Source: Streptomyces lomondensis
Lineage (GTDB): Bacteria; Actinomycetota; Actinomycetes; Streptomycetales; Streptomycetaceae
Assembly (NCBI RefSeq): GCF_014651035.1
Contig: NZ_BMWC01000021.1
Span: forward strand, 1-59,988
Length of the DNA: 59,988 bases
Direction of reading: 5' to 3'
Each line of letters opens with the position of its first letter. Position 1 is the first letter of the stretch. Shown piece by piece: positions 22,045 to 30,394 of this stretch. The notes beneath the pieces are model-generated. The model made no database searches and was not told the DNA's origin. It saw nothing but the letters and a program-made list of their open reading frames with translations. The position numbers were made by a program, and so were the translations under genes.

Positions 22045-23139
22045 ATGGAGCACGTTCTGAGTCCCGCGACCCTTGCCGAGCTGCGGCGCCCGCGCCCCTA
22101 CCCCGCGGTCTCCGTGCTGACGCCGACACACCGGCGCGAGCCCTACAACGCCCAGGACCAGGTCCGGCTGCGCAACGCGGTGGCCGAGGCCAAGAGGCAG
22201 CTGGAGGCGGATCCGGCGGTCAGCCGCGACCGGCGCACCGAGGTCTGCCGGCACCTCGACCGGGCCCTGTCCGAGGTCGACCTGACGCACGCCGAGGACG
22301 GCCTGGTGATCTTCGCCGCTCCGGGCGAGCACCAGGTGTGGTCGCTGGCCCGGCCCGTGCCCGAACGGGTGGTGCTCTCGGACACCTTCCTCACCCGCAA
22401 CCTCGTCTCCGCGCAGACGGCCGAGCGGCCCTTCTGGGTGCTGTCCCTCGCCGCCGACCGCGTCACGCTGTGGAACGGCGGCGTCGACCGCGTCGCCGAG
22501 GCCCGCCTCGGCGGCTTCCCGCTGACCCGGCGCGTGGAGAACTTCGACCCGGAGCGGCAGCAGCGGATCGGCGACCTGCCGAGCGCCTTCCGGGAGGAGC
22601 GCACCCGCCAGTTCCTGCGCGAGACCGACATTGCGATGAGCGCCGTCCTGCGCGACCACCCGCGCCGGCTGTACGTCACCGGCGAGCCGGCCGCCCTGTC
22701 CCTGCTGGACGAGGTCGGCGGCGCCACCAGGGGCGCCGTGCACGTCCCGCACGGCGGACTCGCGCACGGGACGCCCGAGGCGGTGTGGCAGGCCCTGCGC
22801 CCGGTGGTCGAGGAGGAGGCCCGCCGGAGCACGGAAGCCGTCACCCGCGCCCTCGAAACGGCCCGCGGGCGGCGGGAGTTCGCCGCCGGTGTCGACGAGC
22901 TGTGGCAGAGCGCCCGGGACGGCCGCGTCCGGCTGCTGGCCGTCGAGGAGAACTACCGCGTGACCGTCCAGGACGCCGGGGACCATCTGGTCCTCGCCGG
23001 GAACGGCGACCTCGACTCCCGCGAGGACATCGTGGACGAGATCGTCGAGCAGTGCCTGGAGACCGGAGCCGACGTCCGCTTCGTACCGGACGGCACGCTC
23101 GGGGAGGCGGACGGCATCGCCGGGGTGCTGCGGTACTGA
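22045..23139 (+). CDS. baeRF3-like (bacterial archaeo-eukaryotic release factor family) protein
   Basis: Cytosolic protein of 364 residues similar to the bacterial relatives of eRF1/Dom34, proposed to act in ribosome rescue. The N-terminus (LAELRRPRPYPAVSVLTPTHRREP) matches the baeRF3 family. Two domains follow: about 1-130, and about 140-365 containing RTRQFLRETDIAMSAVLRDHPRRLYVTGEP. The C-terminus has ADVRFVPDGTLGEADGIAGVLRY, as in release-factor-like domain 3. The ATG at 22045 starts the conserved segment and has no ribosome binding site, so it is probably leaderless. Family identification is by recall of sequence pattern; the molecular function of baeRF proteins is unproven. Confidence 0.8.
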   Translation: MEHVLSPATLAELRRPRPYPAVSVLTPTHRREPYNAQDQVRLRNAVAEAKRQLEADPAVSRDRRTEVCRHLDRALSEVDLTHAEDGLVIFAAPGEHQVWSLARPVPERVVLSDTFLTRNLVSAQTAERPFWVLSLAADRVTLWNGGVDRVAEARLGGFPLTRRVENFDPERQQRIGDLPSAFREERTRQFLRETDIAMSAVLRDHPRRLYVTGEPAALSLLDEVGGATRGAVHVPHGGLAHGTPEAVWQALRPVVEEEARRSTEAVTRALETARGRREFAAGVDELWQSARDGRVRLLAVEENYRVTVQDAGDHLVLAGNGDLDSREDIVDEIVEQCLETGADVRFVPDGTLGEADGIAGVLRY

Positions 23140-23298
23140 CCAAGGCATCGAACACAGGGTCGTCGAACACGCGAAGGGGCCCGACACCGATGTTCGACGG
23201 AGCGTCAAATTCCCTGTGTAATCTACGACTTGGGCCTCCGAGGGCACGCTTCACAACTACCTCGGAGTAACTCCGGGAGACTGTGGCATATGCCGGAA

Positions 23299-23320
23299 GC
23301 ACCACCGTATCGTGTGGTGC
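23299..23320. promoter_or_regulatory. Inverted repeat upstream of the PP2C phosphatase gene
   Basis: GCACCAC and GTGGTGC form perfect 7-bp arms around an 8-base spacer (23299-23320), about 90 bp before the phosphatase start. The surrounding 272 bp (23140-23411) contain no gene. A direct repeat TCGAACAC occurs at 23148-23155 and 23163-23170. These may be operator sites; no factor is recognised. Confidence 0.35.
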
Positions 23321-23411
23321 CAAATCCCTTACAGGGCGTCGCGGGCTGTGCGACAGTCGTAACGGTCCCTCCGTCAGCCTTGGTCGTACCGTCCCCGCAT
23401 CGGAGTGCGTC

Positions 23412-24821
23412 ATGCCGTCCCACCTCTCCGCGGACCGCCCAGCCGCCCAGCCGCCCGGACGCGGCTCGGTCGACGCGCTCATATCGCAGACGCGGCGGCT
23501 CAAGGGCGACGTGGACGCGGTGCGCCGCGACGCCGAGGAGGAGGGATCCGACCATCCGCGCGGACGCTGGCAGCGCGCCCTGTGCGACCTGGCCCTGCAC
23601 CAGCTCAACGACCTCGACGAGCACCTGGCCCAGCTGCGGGACGGCCCCCTGCCCACGGCGGCGGTCCCGGAGCCGGCCACGCCCCCGCAGGGCTCGCTGC
23701 TCAGCCGGGTCGGCAGCGCCGAGTGGAACCTCCAGACGGACGAGGCCAGTTGGTCCGGAGAGCTCTACCAGATCCTCGGCCGCGACCCCGCCGCTCCCCC
23801 GCTCACCCTCGACGAGCTGCCGTCCCTGGTGCTCGACGAGGACCGGCCGAAGCTGACCGCGATGGTCACGAACTGCCTCGTGGACGCCCGGCCCATCGAC
23901 GGCGAGTTCCGCATCGCACGCCCGGACGGTGACGTCCGGACCGTGCACATGATGGGCGAACCGGTGCTCGACACTGACGGCAGCACGGCCTCGATGTGGG
24001 CCGTGCTGCGGGACGTCAGCGAACTGCGCCGCAGCCAGCGGGCGGTGAGCGAGACCCGTGACTCGCTCCACCACCAGCGGGAGGCCGCGCGGACCGAGCA
24101 CCGGCTCGCGGTCGAGCTGCAGGAAGCCGTGCTGCCGCCGTGGCGCGGCTCCCTGCGGCTCCCGCACCGGGGCCCGAGGACCCTGGACATCGCGGCCCGG
24201 TGCCTCCAGGCGTCCACACGCACCCTGATCGGCGGCGACTGGTACGACGCGCTGGAACTGACCGACGGCGAGACCCTCCTCAGCGTCGGCGACCTCACCG
24301 GGCAGGGCGTCGGCGTCACGTCGAACATGACCATGCTGCTCGGTGCCGTGCGCGGCATGGCGATGGCGGGGGCCCAGCCCGGACAGCTGATGGCCTGGCT
24401 GAACCAGTTACTCGACGCCACCGTGCAACCCGCCCTCGGCAGCGCCGTCTGCTGCCGCTACCGGCCCGGGACCCGCACGCTGGTGTGGGCGCAGGCCGGG
24501 CACCCCGCGCCGCTGCTGTTCCGCGACGGGACGGGACGCGTGCTGAACGCACCCCACGGCGTCCTGCTGGGCGCCACCTCGGGCCCGGTCTACGGGCAGG
24601 CCGAGGAGACCCTCGAGGTGGGCGACCTGCTGCTCCTGCACACCGACGGGCTGGTGCCCGGGCACACCGGAACGGCGGCCGCGAACCTCCTCCTCGACCT
24701 GGCCCCGCGCCTGGCCGGGAACGGCACGGCGGAGGACTGCGCACAGACGGTCGTCCAGGAGTTCGGCGGGAGCGAGCGCGAGGACAACACCTGTCTGCTC
24801 GTCGCCAAGGTGACGTCATAG
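23412..24821 (+). CDS. PAS-domain PP2C/SpoIIE-type serine phosphatase
   Basis: Cytoplasmic Mn/Mg-dependent phosphatase of 469 residues of the RsbU/SpoIIE group, which typically dephosphorylates anti-anti-sigma factors. A helical N-terminus with a possible coiled coil (VDAVRRDAEEEG...) precedes a PAS domain at about 95-205 (SRVGSAEWNLQTDEASWSGELYQILG; GEFRIARPDGDVRTVHMMG). A signalling helix leads into the catalytic domain at about 255-465, which keeps the metal-binding motifs GGDWYDALEL, VGDLTGQGVG and the terminal REDNTCLLVAKV. The ATG at 23412 has GGAG 8 bp upstream; a GTG at 23283 would add residues of poor coding character. It converges on the NsdB-like gene, leaving only 5 bp. Confidence 0.9.
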   Translation: MPSHLSADRPAAQPPGRGSVDALISQTRRLKGDVDAVRRDAEEEGSDHPRGRWQRALCDLALHQLNDLDEHLAQLRDGPLPTAAVPEPATPPQGSLLSRVGSAEWNLQTDEASWSGELYQILGRDPAAPPLTLDELPSLVLDEDRPKLTAMVTNCLVDARPIDGEFRIARPDGDVRTVHMMGEPVLDTDGSTASMWAVLRDVSELRRSQRAVSETRDSLHHQREAARTEHRLAVELQEAVLPPWRGSLRLPHRGPRTLDIAARCLQASTRTLIGGDWYDALELTDGETLLSVGDLTGQGVGVTSNMTMLLGAVRGMAMAGAQPGQLMAWLNQLLDATVQPALGSAVCCRYRPGTRTLVWAQAGHPAPLLFRDGTGRVLNAPHGVLLGATSGPVYGQAEETLEVGDLLLLHTDGLVPGHTGTAAANLLLDLAPRLAGNGTAEDCAQTVVQEFGGSEREDNTCLLVAKVTS

Positions 24822-24826
24822 GAATC

Positions 24827-26320
24827 TCAGGCCCGTGCGCTGTTGCCGCCCCTGCCCTTCGTCTTCGGCAGAGCGAGCTTGATCTCCTCCCGCAGCTCCT
24901 GGATCTTCGGGTATCCGGCGTACTCGGCGGTGAGCCGGTACATCTGGCGCAGCCGGTCCCAGGTGCGGTGGGAGGAGTTGGATCCCATCGACACCAGGGC
25001 GAGGCGGGCGTACCGGTCGGCCTGTTCGGGGTCGTCCGCGATGAAACAGGCCGACGCCATCGACAGGTAGTCGAAGATCTTCGAGCGCTGCCGGCCGTCG
25101 ACCCGGAGGGCCAGCGCCTTCTCCGCATAGTGCTGGGCGTGCGCGGCCGCGCCCGGCTCGAACTCGGCGAGCGTACGGTAGGCCAGCGCCTGCATGCCGT
25201 AGAGGTCCTCCTCCTTGAACGTCTGCATCCAGTCCGGCGGCGGTACGTCGGCCTTGTCGGAGACGAAGAGGTCCTCCGCCTGCCCGAGCGTGCGGCGCAT
25301 GGCCTGGCCCTTGCCCATGGAGGCCTGTGCCCAGGCCTCGATGGTGTAGAGCATCGCCCGGGTGCGGGGCAGCACCTCGTCGCCCGAGCCGGACGTGGCG
25401 AGCTTCATCAGGTCCAGGGCGTCGTCCGGCCTGCCCAGGTGCACCATCTGGCGGGCCGCGCGGGAGAGTGCCTCACCCGCGCGGGGCCGGTCCCCGCCCT
25501 CTCTGGCCGCGTGCGCGGCGATGACGAAGTACTTCTGGGCCGTGGGCTCCAGGCCGACGTCGTGCGACATCCAGCCCGCGAGGACGGCCAGGTTGGCGGC
25601 GACGCCCCACAGGCGCCGCTGGAGATGGGGTGGGTGACGGTAGGCGAGCATGCCGCCCACCTCGTTGAGCTGGCCCACCACGGCCTTGCGCTGGAGCCCG
25701 CCGCCGCGGGCCGCGTCCCAGGCGCGGAACACCTCGACCGAACGCTCCAGTTCCTCGATCTCCTGCGACCCGATGGGGGCGGCCTCGTAGCGGTCGTACC
25801 CAGCGGGGTCGGCGTGCAGGGGATGGTCGAGGTCGGGGGCGTCGGCAGCCAGGGCAGGGTCGGTGTGCAGCCAGTCGTACATGGCGCTGCTGAGTGCGGA
25901 TCCCGCGGCGAGCGCGGCGCCCGCGCCCACCAAGCCGCGTCGGTTGAGCATGAGGTCCATTCCCGTGAATTCGGTGAGGACCGCGGCGGTCCGCTCGGGC
26001 GCCCACGGCACTCCGTCGGGAGGCTCCGCGCTCCCGCCGCCCTGCCGTTTCCCCGCACGCCCGTGCCGGACCAGACCGAGGTCCTCGATGGTCACGACAC
26101 GGCCGAGACGCTCGGTGAACAGAGCCGCCAGCACCCGCGGCACCGGATCGCGCGGGATCTCTCCCGTGTCGATCCACCGCCGCACCCGGGAGGTGTCGGT
26201 CGCCAGCTGGGGATGGCCCATGGCCGCCGCCTGCCGGTTGACCAGCCTCGCGAGTTCGCCCTTGGACCAGCCGGCCAGGCCGAACAGGTCCGCGAGCCGG
26301 GTGTTGGGTTGTCCGCTCAC
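24827..26320 (-). CDS. nsdB: NsdA/NsdB-family TPR-like developmental regulator
   Basis: Cytosolic regulator of 497 residues. An N-terminal helix-turn-helix-like segment (RLADLFGLAGWSKGELARLVNRQAAA, then TSRVRRWIDTGEIPRDPVPRVLAALFTERLGR) is followed by a hinge and an all-helical TPR-like domain (about 200-480) with repeats such as RAGEALSRAARQMVHLGRPDDALDLMKLA and EADRYARLAL. This architecture is that of NsdA and NsdB, which repress sporulation and antibiotic production in S. coelicolor. The symbol rests on recalled synteny with the chaplin gene chpB and a downstream USP gene, and an NsdA or SCO4114-like paralogue is not excluded. The GTG at 26320 follows GGGGG; a short tandem repeat lies upstream. 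Confidence 0.75.
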   Translation of the reverse strand: MSGQPNTRLADLFGLAGWSKGELARLVNRQAAAMGHPQLATDTSRVRRWIDTGEIPRDPVPRVLAALFTERLGRVVTIEDLGLVRHGRAGKRQGGGSAEPPDGVPWAPERTAAVLTEFTGMDLMLNRRGLVGAGAALAAGSALSSAMYDWLHTDPALAADAPDLDHPLHADPAGYDRYEAAPIGSQEIEELERSVEVFRAWDAARGGGLQRKAVVGQLNEVGGMLAYRHPPHLQRRLWGVAANLAVLAGWMSHDVGLEPTAQKYFVIAAHAAREGGDRPRAGEALSRAARQMVHLGRPDDALDLMKLATSGSGDEVLPRTRAMLYTIEAWAQASMGKGQAMRRTLGQAEDLFVSDKADVPPPDWMQTFKEEDLYGMQALAYRTLAEFEPGAAAHAQHYAEKALALRVDGRQRSKIFDYLSMASACFIADDPEQADRYARLALVSMGSNSSHRTWDRLRQMYRLTAEYAGYPKIQELREEIKLALPKTKGRGGNSARA

Positions 26321-26381
26321 GTCAAGCCCCCAGGTTCTCGGCTGAGTTGACAGTAGCCCGGCCAGACATGCCGGGCGACTA

Positions 26382-26411
26382 TTCGCCAGGGTTCGCCAGG
26401 GTGCGCCAGAT
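26382..26411. repeat. Three tandem 10-bp repeats between divergent nsdB and APH-like genes
   Basis: TTCGCCAGGG occurs twice head to tail (26382-26391, 26392-26401), followed by a degenerate third copy TGCGCCAGAT (26402-26411). The repeats lie about 60 bp upstream of the nsdB-like start and about 145 bp upstream of the APH-like start, in a 234-bp divergent promoter region. One helical turn of periodicity suits cooperative regulator binding. Confidence 0.55.
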
Positions 26412-26554
26412 GGTGTGCCACTGGTCATCGGGTGTCAGGTAGGAACGCGCCACCCCGACCCGGTCGCCGCAGGGACATTCCCCAGGGTGCTCCCGGGAGT
26501 CCGGGCCGGGTGGTGCGCTGTCGTCGCAGGCACACGAAGGGATCTGTCTCGCCC

Positions 26555-27694
26555 ATGTACGCAGCATCGTCCTCCGTGTCCGCACCGCCCCGGCCGCTGC
26601 ACCCCCGTCCCACGGACAGCGGCCCCTACCTCGCCCCCGCGCGGCCGGCGGCCCCCGTGCTCGGTGCGGGCAGGGCACGGCGCGGCGCGGCCCTCGGCAC
26701 CCAACCGCTCAGCGGGAGACTCGACTTGTCCGGCCCCCAGGGCGCGCAGCTGCGCACGGCCATCGCGGCGGTGCACCGCATCTGCCCGGAGTTCGCCCCG
26801 GTGCAGGTCCTGCGCCGCACCGGCCGGTCCGTGCTCCTGGTCGGCACGACCGGTCGCAGCTCGGCCGTCGCCAAGTGTTTACTGGACCACTCCCCCGCCT
26901 GGTCCGAGCGGATCCGCCACGAGATAGCGGCGTACCGCTCGTTCGTCCGGCACCGCCCTCCCGTGCGCGTGCCGCGACTGATCGCGGCGGACCCGGACAA
27001 CTGCACCCTGGTGATCGAGCGGATGCCCGGGCGGGTGGCGGCGCTCCAGCGGCACCCGGCCGAGGCACCGCCCCGGGCGGACATCAGGGCGGCGCTCGGC
27101 GCGATCTGCCGGCTGAACGCGTGGCGACCGCCGGCGGGCACGTTCGACGCCCCGCTGGACTACGCGGCCCGGATCTCCCGGTACCACGAGCTGGGGCTGC
27201 TCACCGACCGGGACCTGGGCGACCTCCAGAAGCTGCTGCACGGCATCGCGCAGGCGGCCGGGCGGCAGGGCATGGGCCAGTTCTGCCACGGCGACGCACT
27301 GCTGTCGAACATCCTCCTGTCACCGGCCGGTCCAGTGCTGGTGGACTGGGAGCACGCGGGCTGGTACCTGCCGGGTTACGACCTGGCGACGCTGTGGTCG
27401 GTGCTCGGGGACGCACCGGTGGCCCGTCGCCAGATCAGCCAGATCGCCCAGTCGGCGGGCCTGGCGTCCAGGGATGCCTTCCTGGTGAACCTGATGCTGG
27501 TGCTGACGCGGGAGATCCGGCGGTACGAGACGGCCGTGCAGCGTTCGATGCACGACGCGACCCCGGCGGCACCGGGCACGGCCCACCCTGGTGCTGCGCC
27601 GTCCGGCGAGGAGCAGCGGCTGCTGCTGCGGCGGCTGCATGACGACTGCCAGATGGCCCGGCGGGCCGTGCGCGCGGCGGTCGGCACTCGCTGA
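26555..27694 (+). CDS. Aminoglycoside-phosphotransferase-fold protein
   Basis: Kinase-like protein of 379 residues. About 60 Pro/Ala-rich residues at the N-terminus precede the fold. The nucleotide-binding part includes VLLVGTTGRSSAVAKCLLD with an Ala-Val-Ala-Lys likely ATP lysine. The catalytic loop is GQFCHGDALLSNILL (HGD, about residue 249) and the metal-binding Asp is in PVLVDWEHAGWYLPGYDLATLW. Members phosphorylate antibiotics or other small hydroxylated compounds; no resistance role can be claimed here. The ATG at 26555 has GAAGGGA at a rather long spacing. It is divergent from the nsdB-like gene and closed by a strong bidirectional terminator. Confidence 0.85.
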   Translation: MYAASSSVSAPPRPLHPRPTDSGPYLAPARPAAPVLGAGRARRGAALGTQPLSGRLDLSGPQGAQLRTAIAAVHRICPEFAPVQVLRRTGRSVLLVGTTGRSSAVAKCLLDHSPAWSERIRHEIAAYRSFVRHRPPVRVPRLIAADPDNCTLVIERMPGRVAALQRHPAEAPPRADIRAALGAICRLNAWRPPAGTFDAPLDYAARISRYHELGLLTDRDLGDLQKLLHGIAQAAGRQGMGQFCHGDALLSNILLSPAGPVLVDWEHAGWYLPGYDLATLWSVLGDAPVARRQISQIAQSAGLASRDAFLVNLMLVLTREIRRYETAVQRSMHDATPAAPGTAHPGAAPSGEEQRLLLRRLHDDCQMARRAVRAAVGTR

Positions 27695-27706
27695 CGGGGA
27701 CGAAGA

Positions 27707-27744
27707 GGCCGCTGTGCGCCGGGTCGGCGTACAGCGGCCCTTTC
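27707..27744. terminator. Bidirectional terminator between APH-like and 168-aa hypothetical genes
   Basis: A 14-bp stem with one G-T type mismatch (27707-27720 with 27726-27739) and a 5-base loop is followed by CTTT on the plus strand. It sits between two convergent stop codons. Confidence 0.85.
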
Positions 27745-27759
27745 GTGTGCGGGGCTGGT

Positions 27760-28266
27760 TCAGCCCTGCTGGAACAGCTCCGCGGGCAGCGGCTTGAGGA
27801 GGGCGTACAGGTCGTCCGTGATGGGGCGGTCCCAGGCGGCGATGGTCACCAGGACGTTGTCGCTGCGGTCGAACTGGACGCAGGAGATCCGGTCCTCGGA
27901 GAGCTTGACGCGGCGGACGATCAGGAGGTTGTCGCCCTGCATCACCGGGACGTCCTCGGTGCCGACGACGGTGACCTCCTCGTCGTTCTCCAGCGCCAGG
28001 AGCAGCTGGGCCACCTCGAAGGGGACCTCTCCCTCGGGGACCTCGCGGGCCGGTGATCCCTCGGGCAGGTTGCCGATGATCATCGCGGGGCCGCGGCCGC
28101 CGAACAGGTCGTAGCGCAGGAAGACGCCCTGGCAGGTGCCGTCGGGCGCGGGCAGCAGTCCCGCACCGAGGTTGCCGGGCCAGTCGCCCGGGTCCATGGC
28201 CAGTACGTCGAAGTCGGGCCCGGCGGGAGTGGCGCTGCGGCGGCGGAGGAACGACATGTCGCCCAT
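27760..28266 (-). CDS. Conserved hypothetical protein (168 aa)
   Basis: Soluble protein starting MGDMSFLRRRS and containing a central strand-rich region (VFLRYDLFGGRGPAMIIGNLPEGSPAREVPEGEVPFEVAQLLLALENDEEVTVVG) and DRISCVQFDRSDNVLVTIAAWDRPITDDLYALLKPL. No enzyme motif is visible. Two ATG codons (28266 and 28257) are possible starts with weak ribosome binding sites; the frame continues further upstream but without native codon character. It lies downstream of the CGNR regulator gene on the same strand, with an 83-bp gap. I do not recognise a family beyond a general actinobacterial distribution. Confidence 0.7.
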   Translation of the reverse strand: MGDMSFLRRRSATPAGPDFDVLAMDPGDWPGNLGAGLLPAPDGTCQGVFLRYDLFGGRGPAMIIGNLPEGSPAREVPEGEVPFEVAQLLLALENDEEVTVVGTEDVPVMQGDNLLIVRRVKLSEDRISCVQFDRSDNVLVTIAAWDRPITDDLYALLKPLPAELFQQG

Positions 28267-28349
28267 GGTACGTGCCCCGGCCTGCGAAGTGCCGGGCGGG
28301 CGGCGGACCCGTGGGGCCGGATTGCCGCCCTGCCGCTGGGGAGTGTCCG

Positions 28350-28949
28350 CTAGGCCGTCGCCTTGTGCCGCTGGTGGTGGCGGGCCACCCGGGCGCGGTT
28401 GCCGCAGGACGGCCTGCACCACTCCTGGCGCGGGTGCTCCTTGAGGAAGTACCGCACGCAGCGCGGCGCGTGGCAGGCCCGCAGCCGGTCGCGGTCGGGG
28501 CTCGCGAGGAACGCGATCACGGCGTGCGCGAGGGACGCCGTCAGTGCGTCGCCGGCGCGGACGGGCTGCCGGTGCACGACGGGGGCGGCGCCCTCGGGCC
28601 AGTCCAGGACCGGCACGGTGGGGGTGCGGGCCGCCGCCTCGTTCAGGTGCCGTACGGCGTCCGGGACGGGCATCAGGCGGGCCGCGTCGGCGGGGCTCGG
28701 GTCGCCGGGGCGCACGGCACGGGCGAAGAGCGCGCGGACGGCGGCACGCAGCTCGCGGACGGCGGTGAGCTGCGCGGCGCCGACGGCGAAACGGCCGGTG
28801 TCCGGCAGGACCTCGGGGTGGGCCCGGACCCAGGCGGTCAGGCCCGCCGGGTCGGCCAGGTCGTCGGCGACGCCGCCGCTCCCGTCGTGCCGGATGGTGA
28901 GAGCCAGGTCGAGGGCGAGCCGGGCGTCCCTGCTGATCGGTTCCCGCAT
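28350..28949 (-). CDS. CGNR zinc-finger (ABATE-domain) putative transcriptional regulator
   Basis: Protein of 199 residues with an N-terminal ABATE-type domain (SRDARLALDLALTIRHDG; LTAVRELRAAVRALFARAV) and a C-terminal CGNR zinc finger. The ligands are C-x4-C in CHAPRC and C-x3-C in WCRPSCGNRARVARHHQRH. The domain pair is typical of small-molecule-responsive bacterial regulators. The ATG at 28949 begins conserved sequence; an in-frame ATG at 28979 would add ten residues but falls inside a direct repeat that looks like an operator. The gene follows the USP gene on the same strand and may be read with it, or have its own promoter in the short gap. Confidence 0.85.
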   Translation of the reverse strand: MREPISRDARLALDLALTIRHDGSGGVADDLADPAGLTAWVRAHPEVLPDTGRFAVGAAQLTAVRELRAAVRALFARAVRPGDPSPADAARLMPVPDAVRHLNEAAARTPTVPVLDWPEGAAPVVHRQPVRAGDALTASLAHAVIAFLASPDRDRLRACHAPRCVRYFLKEHPRQEWCRPSCGNRARVARHHQRHKATA

Positions 28950-28970
28950 GCGGCTAATGATAGGCCCGAC

Positions 28971-28989
28971 GGTATCCATTACAGGTATC
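28971..28989. promoter_or_regulatory. Direct-repeat operator candidate upstream of CGNR gene
   Basis: GGTATC occurs at 28971-28976 and 28984-28989, 13 bp apart, just upstream of the preferred CGNR start. It would suit autoregulation by the CGNR protein, but this is inference. Confidence 0.35.
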
Positions 28990-29002
28990 GCTTACGGCCA
29001 GG

Positions 29003-29905
29003 TCAGTCCTCCGGCGGCGCGGGCGGGACCACCGCGACGGGGCAGGCGGCGTGCAGCAGGACGGCGTGGGTGACCGAGCCCATCATGCGGGCGGGTGCCA
29101 GCAGGTGCCGCCGGTGGCGGCCCACGACGACGAGGTCGGCGTCCCGGGAGGCCGCCACGAGGTGTCCGGCCGCGTCGCCCGGCGCGGGGAGCGGCTCGGT
29201 CGGGACGTCGGGGTGCCGTTCGCGGTGCGGGGCGAGGAAGCCCTCGGCGAGGATGCGGGTCTCGTCCTCGATCACGTCCTGGTCGACGATCGGCGGCGGC
29301 AGTTCGCCGGGCAGCATCCAGGGCTGTGCGGGCCAGGGGTAGGCGGCGACCGCCTGGAGTCGGGCGCCGCGCCGGGCGGCCTCGGCGAAGGCGAACTCGA
29401 GCGTGGCCTCGTCGGGGCCGTCCACCTTCAGGCCGACGACGACCCGCGGGCCGGGGCCGGCCGGTGCCTCGCCGGGGACCTCGCGGCCGGGCCGGGGCAC
29501 CACGACGACGGGGCACTCGGCGTCGCGGGCGGCGGCCATGCTGGTCGAGCCGAGCAACAGGCCGACGAAGCCGCCGCGGCCGCGGGAGCCCAGGACCAGC
29601 AGCTGGGCGGTGGCGCCCAGTTCGGGCAGGACCGCGGCGGTCGCGCCCTCCAGGCCGACGTACTCGGTGGCCGGCAGGTCGGCACGGCCCGCCAGGTGGG
29701 CACGGACCCGGTCGAGGACGGGGTCGTCCTGCGGAAGCACCGGCCCGGCGGCGAGGAGTTCGGGCGGGGCCCAATGGGCGTACTGACGGACGTGCGCCAC
29801 GCGCAGGGGCGCCGAGCGCCGGCGAGCGGCGTCGACGGCCCATTCCAGGGCGCGCAGGCTGTCGTCCGAACCGTCGACCGCCACGACGACCGGCAGGGTG
29901 CTCAT
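29003..29905 (-). CDS. Universal stress protein with two USP domains
   Basis: Cytosolic protein of 300 residues made of two tandem USP domains (about 4-140 and 150-298). Domain 1 has the ATP-binding signature LVLGSRGRGGFVGLLLGSTS (G-x2-G-x9-G-S/T type). Domain 2 has VVVGRHRRHLLAPARMMGSVTHAVL, where the loop is altered (GRHRRHLLAP), so nucleotide binding may be restricted to domain 1. Each domain begins with the conserved VVVAVDGS or VVVGLKVDG strand. It is upstream of the CGNR regulator gene on the same strand. I recall a USP gene close to nsdB in S. coelicolor, supporting shared gene order. Likely induced by stress or hypoxia. Confidence 0.92.
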   Translation of the reverse strand: MSTLPVVVAVDGSDDSLRALEWAVDAARRRSAPLRVAHVRQYAHWAPPELLAAGPVLPQDDPVLDRVRAHLAGRADLPATEYVGLEGATAAVLPELGATAQLLVLGSRGRGGFVGLLLGSTSMAAARDAECPVVVVPRPGREVPGEAPAGPGPRVVVGLKVDGPDEATLEFAFAEAARRGARLQAVAAYPWPAQPWMLPGELPPPIVDQDVIEDETRILAEGFLAPHRERHPDVPTEPLPAPGDAAGHLVAASRDADLVVVGRHRRHLLAPARMMGSVTHAVLLHAACPVAVVPPAPPED

Positions 29906-30068
29906 GGGTTCCTCACCTCCGGGGGATACGACCGTTGTCTCCCGGGGGCCAGCCTGGCTCAGGTGCCGGTCCCGGGGCGGTGCCTCGGGTCGCGTGTCCG
30001 GAAATGCGGGCGGAACACCCCCGGATCGGCCGTTCGGCCACGGCCGGCCGGGAGGGTCGCGGCCGGCC

Positions 30069-30311
30069 CTAGGTGAGGTCGAACTCCCCTTCCCGCGCTC
30101 CCGAGACGAACGCGCCCCACTCGGCGGGCGTGAAGATCAGGGAAGGGCTCTCCGGGCGGCCACTGTTCCGCATGGCGATGAAGCCCTCCACGAAGGCGAT
30201 CTGCACATCCCCCAGGCCGCGGCTGCTGGACTGCCACTGTGCGTTGGTGAGGTCCAGGTCCGGCTTGTCCCAGCCCGTGAGCGGGCGCTGCTGGGTGGTG
30301 GTCTCGGCCAC
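30069..30311 (-). CDS. DUF397-domain protein (80 aa)
   Basis: Small acidic protein of 80 residues with the DUF397 core: WQSSSRGLGDVQIAFVEGFIAMRNSG followed by SLIFTPAEWGAFVSGAREGEFD. In streptomycetes such proteins usually pair with a WhiJ-like helix-turn-helix regulator and often modulate development, but no partner gene is adjacent here. The GTG start at 30311 is well supported by GGGAGGAG 7 bp upstream. The protein has an N-terminal extension of about 25 residues (TTTQQRPLTGWDKPDLDL) not common to the family. It lies downstream of the thiolase-like operon on the same strand. Confidence 0.88.
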   Translation of the reverse strand: MAETTTQQRPLTGWDKPDLDLTNAQWQSSSRGLGDVQIAFVEGFIAMRNSGRPESPSLIFTPAEWGAFVSGAREGEFDLT

Positions 30312-30394
30312 GTCCGTGCTCCTCCCGATTGCGTCGTCCGCGGCCAGCCTAGCGATCGTGTCCCACGGCCAACAGGGCACGTGAGCGGGACCTT

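Noticed and set aside
19512..23270. Plus-strand open frame of over 1,200 codons spanning four real genes
   Set aside because: It crosses the chaplin, peptidase, PH-like and baeRF3 genes in a wrong frame and contains no recognisable domain.
26555..27694. Aminoglycoside resistance gene
   Set aside because: The protein has the APH fold and HGD/D motifs, but this fold is widespread in Streptomyces for many substrates; there is no evidence for antibiotic phosphorylation.
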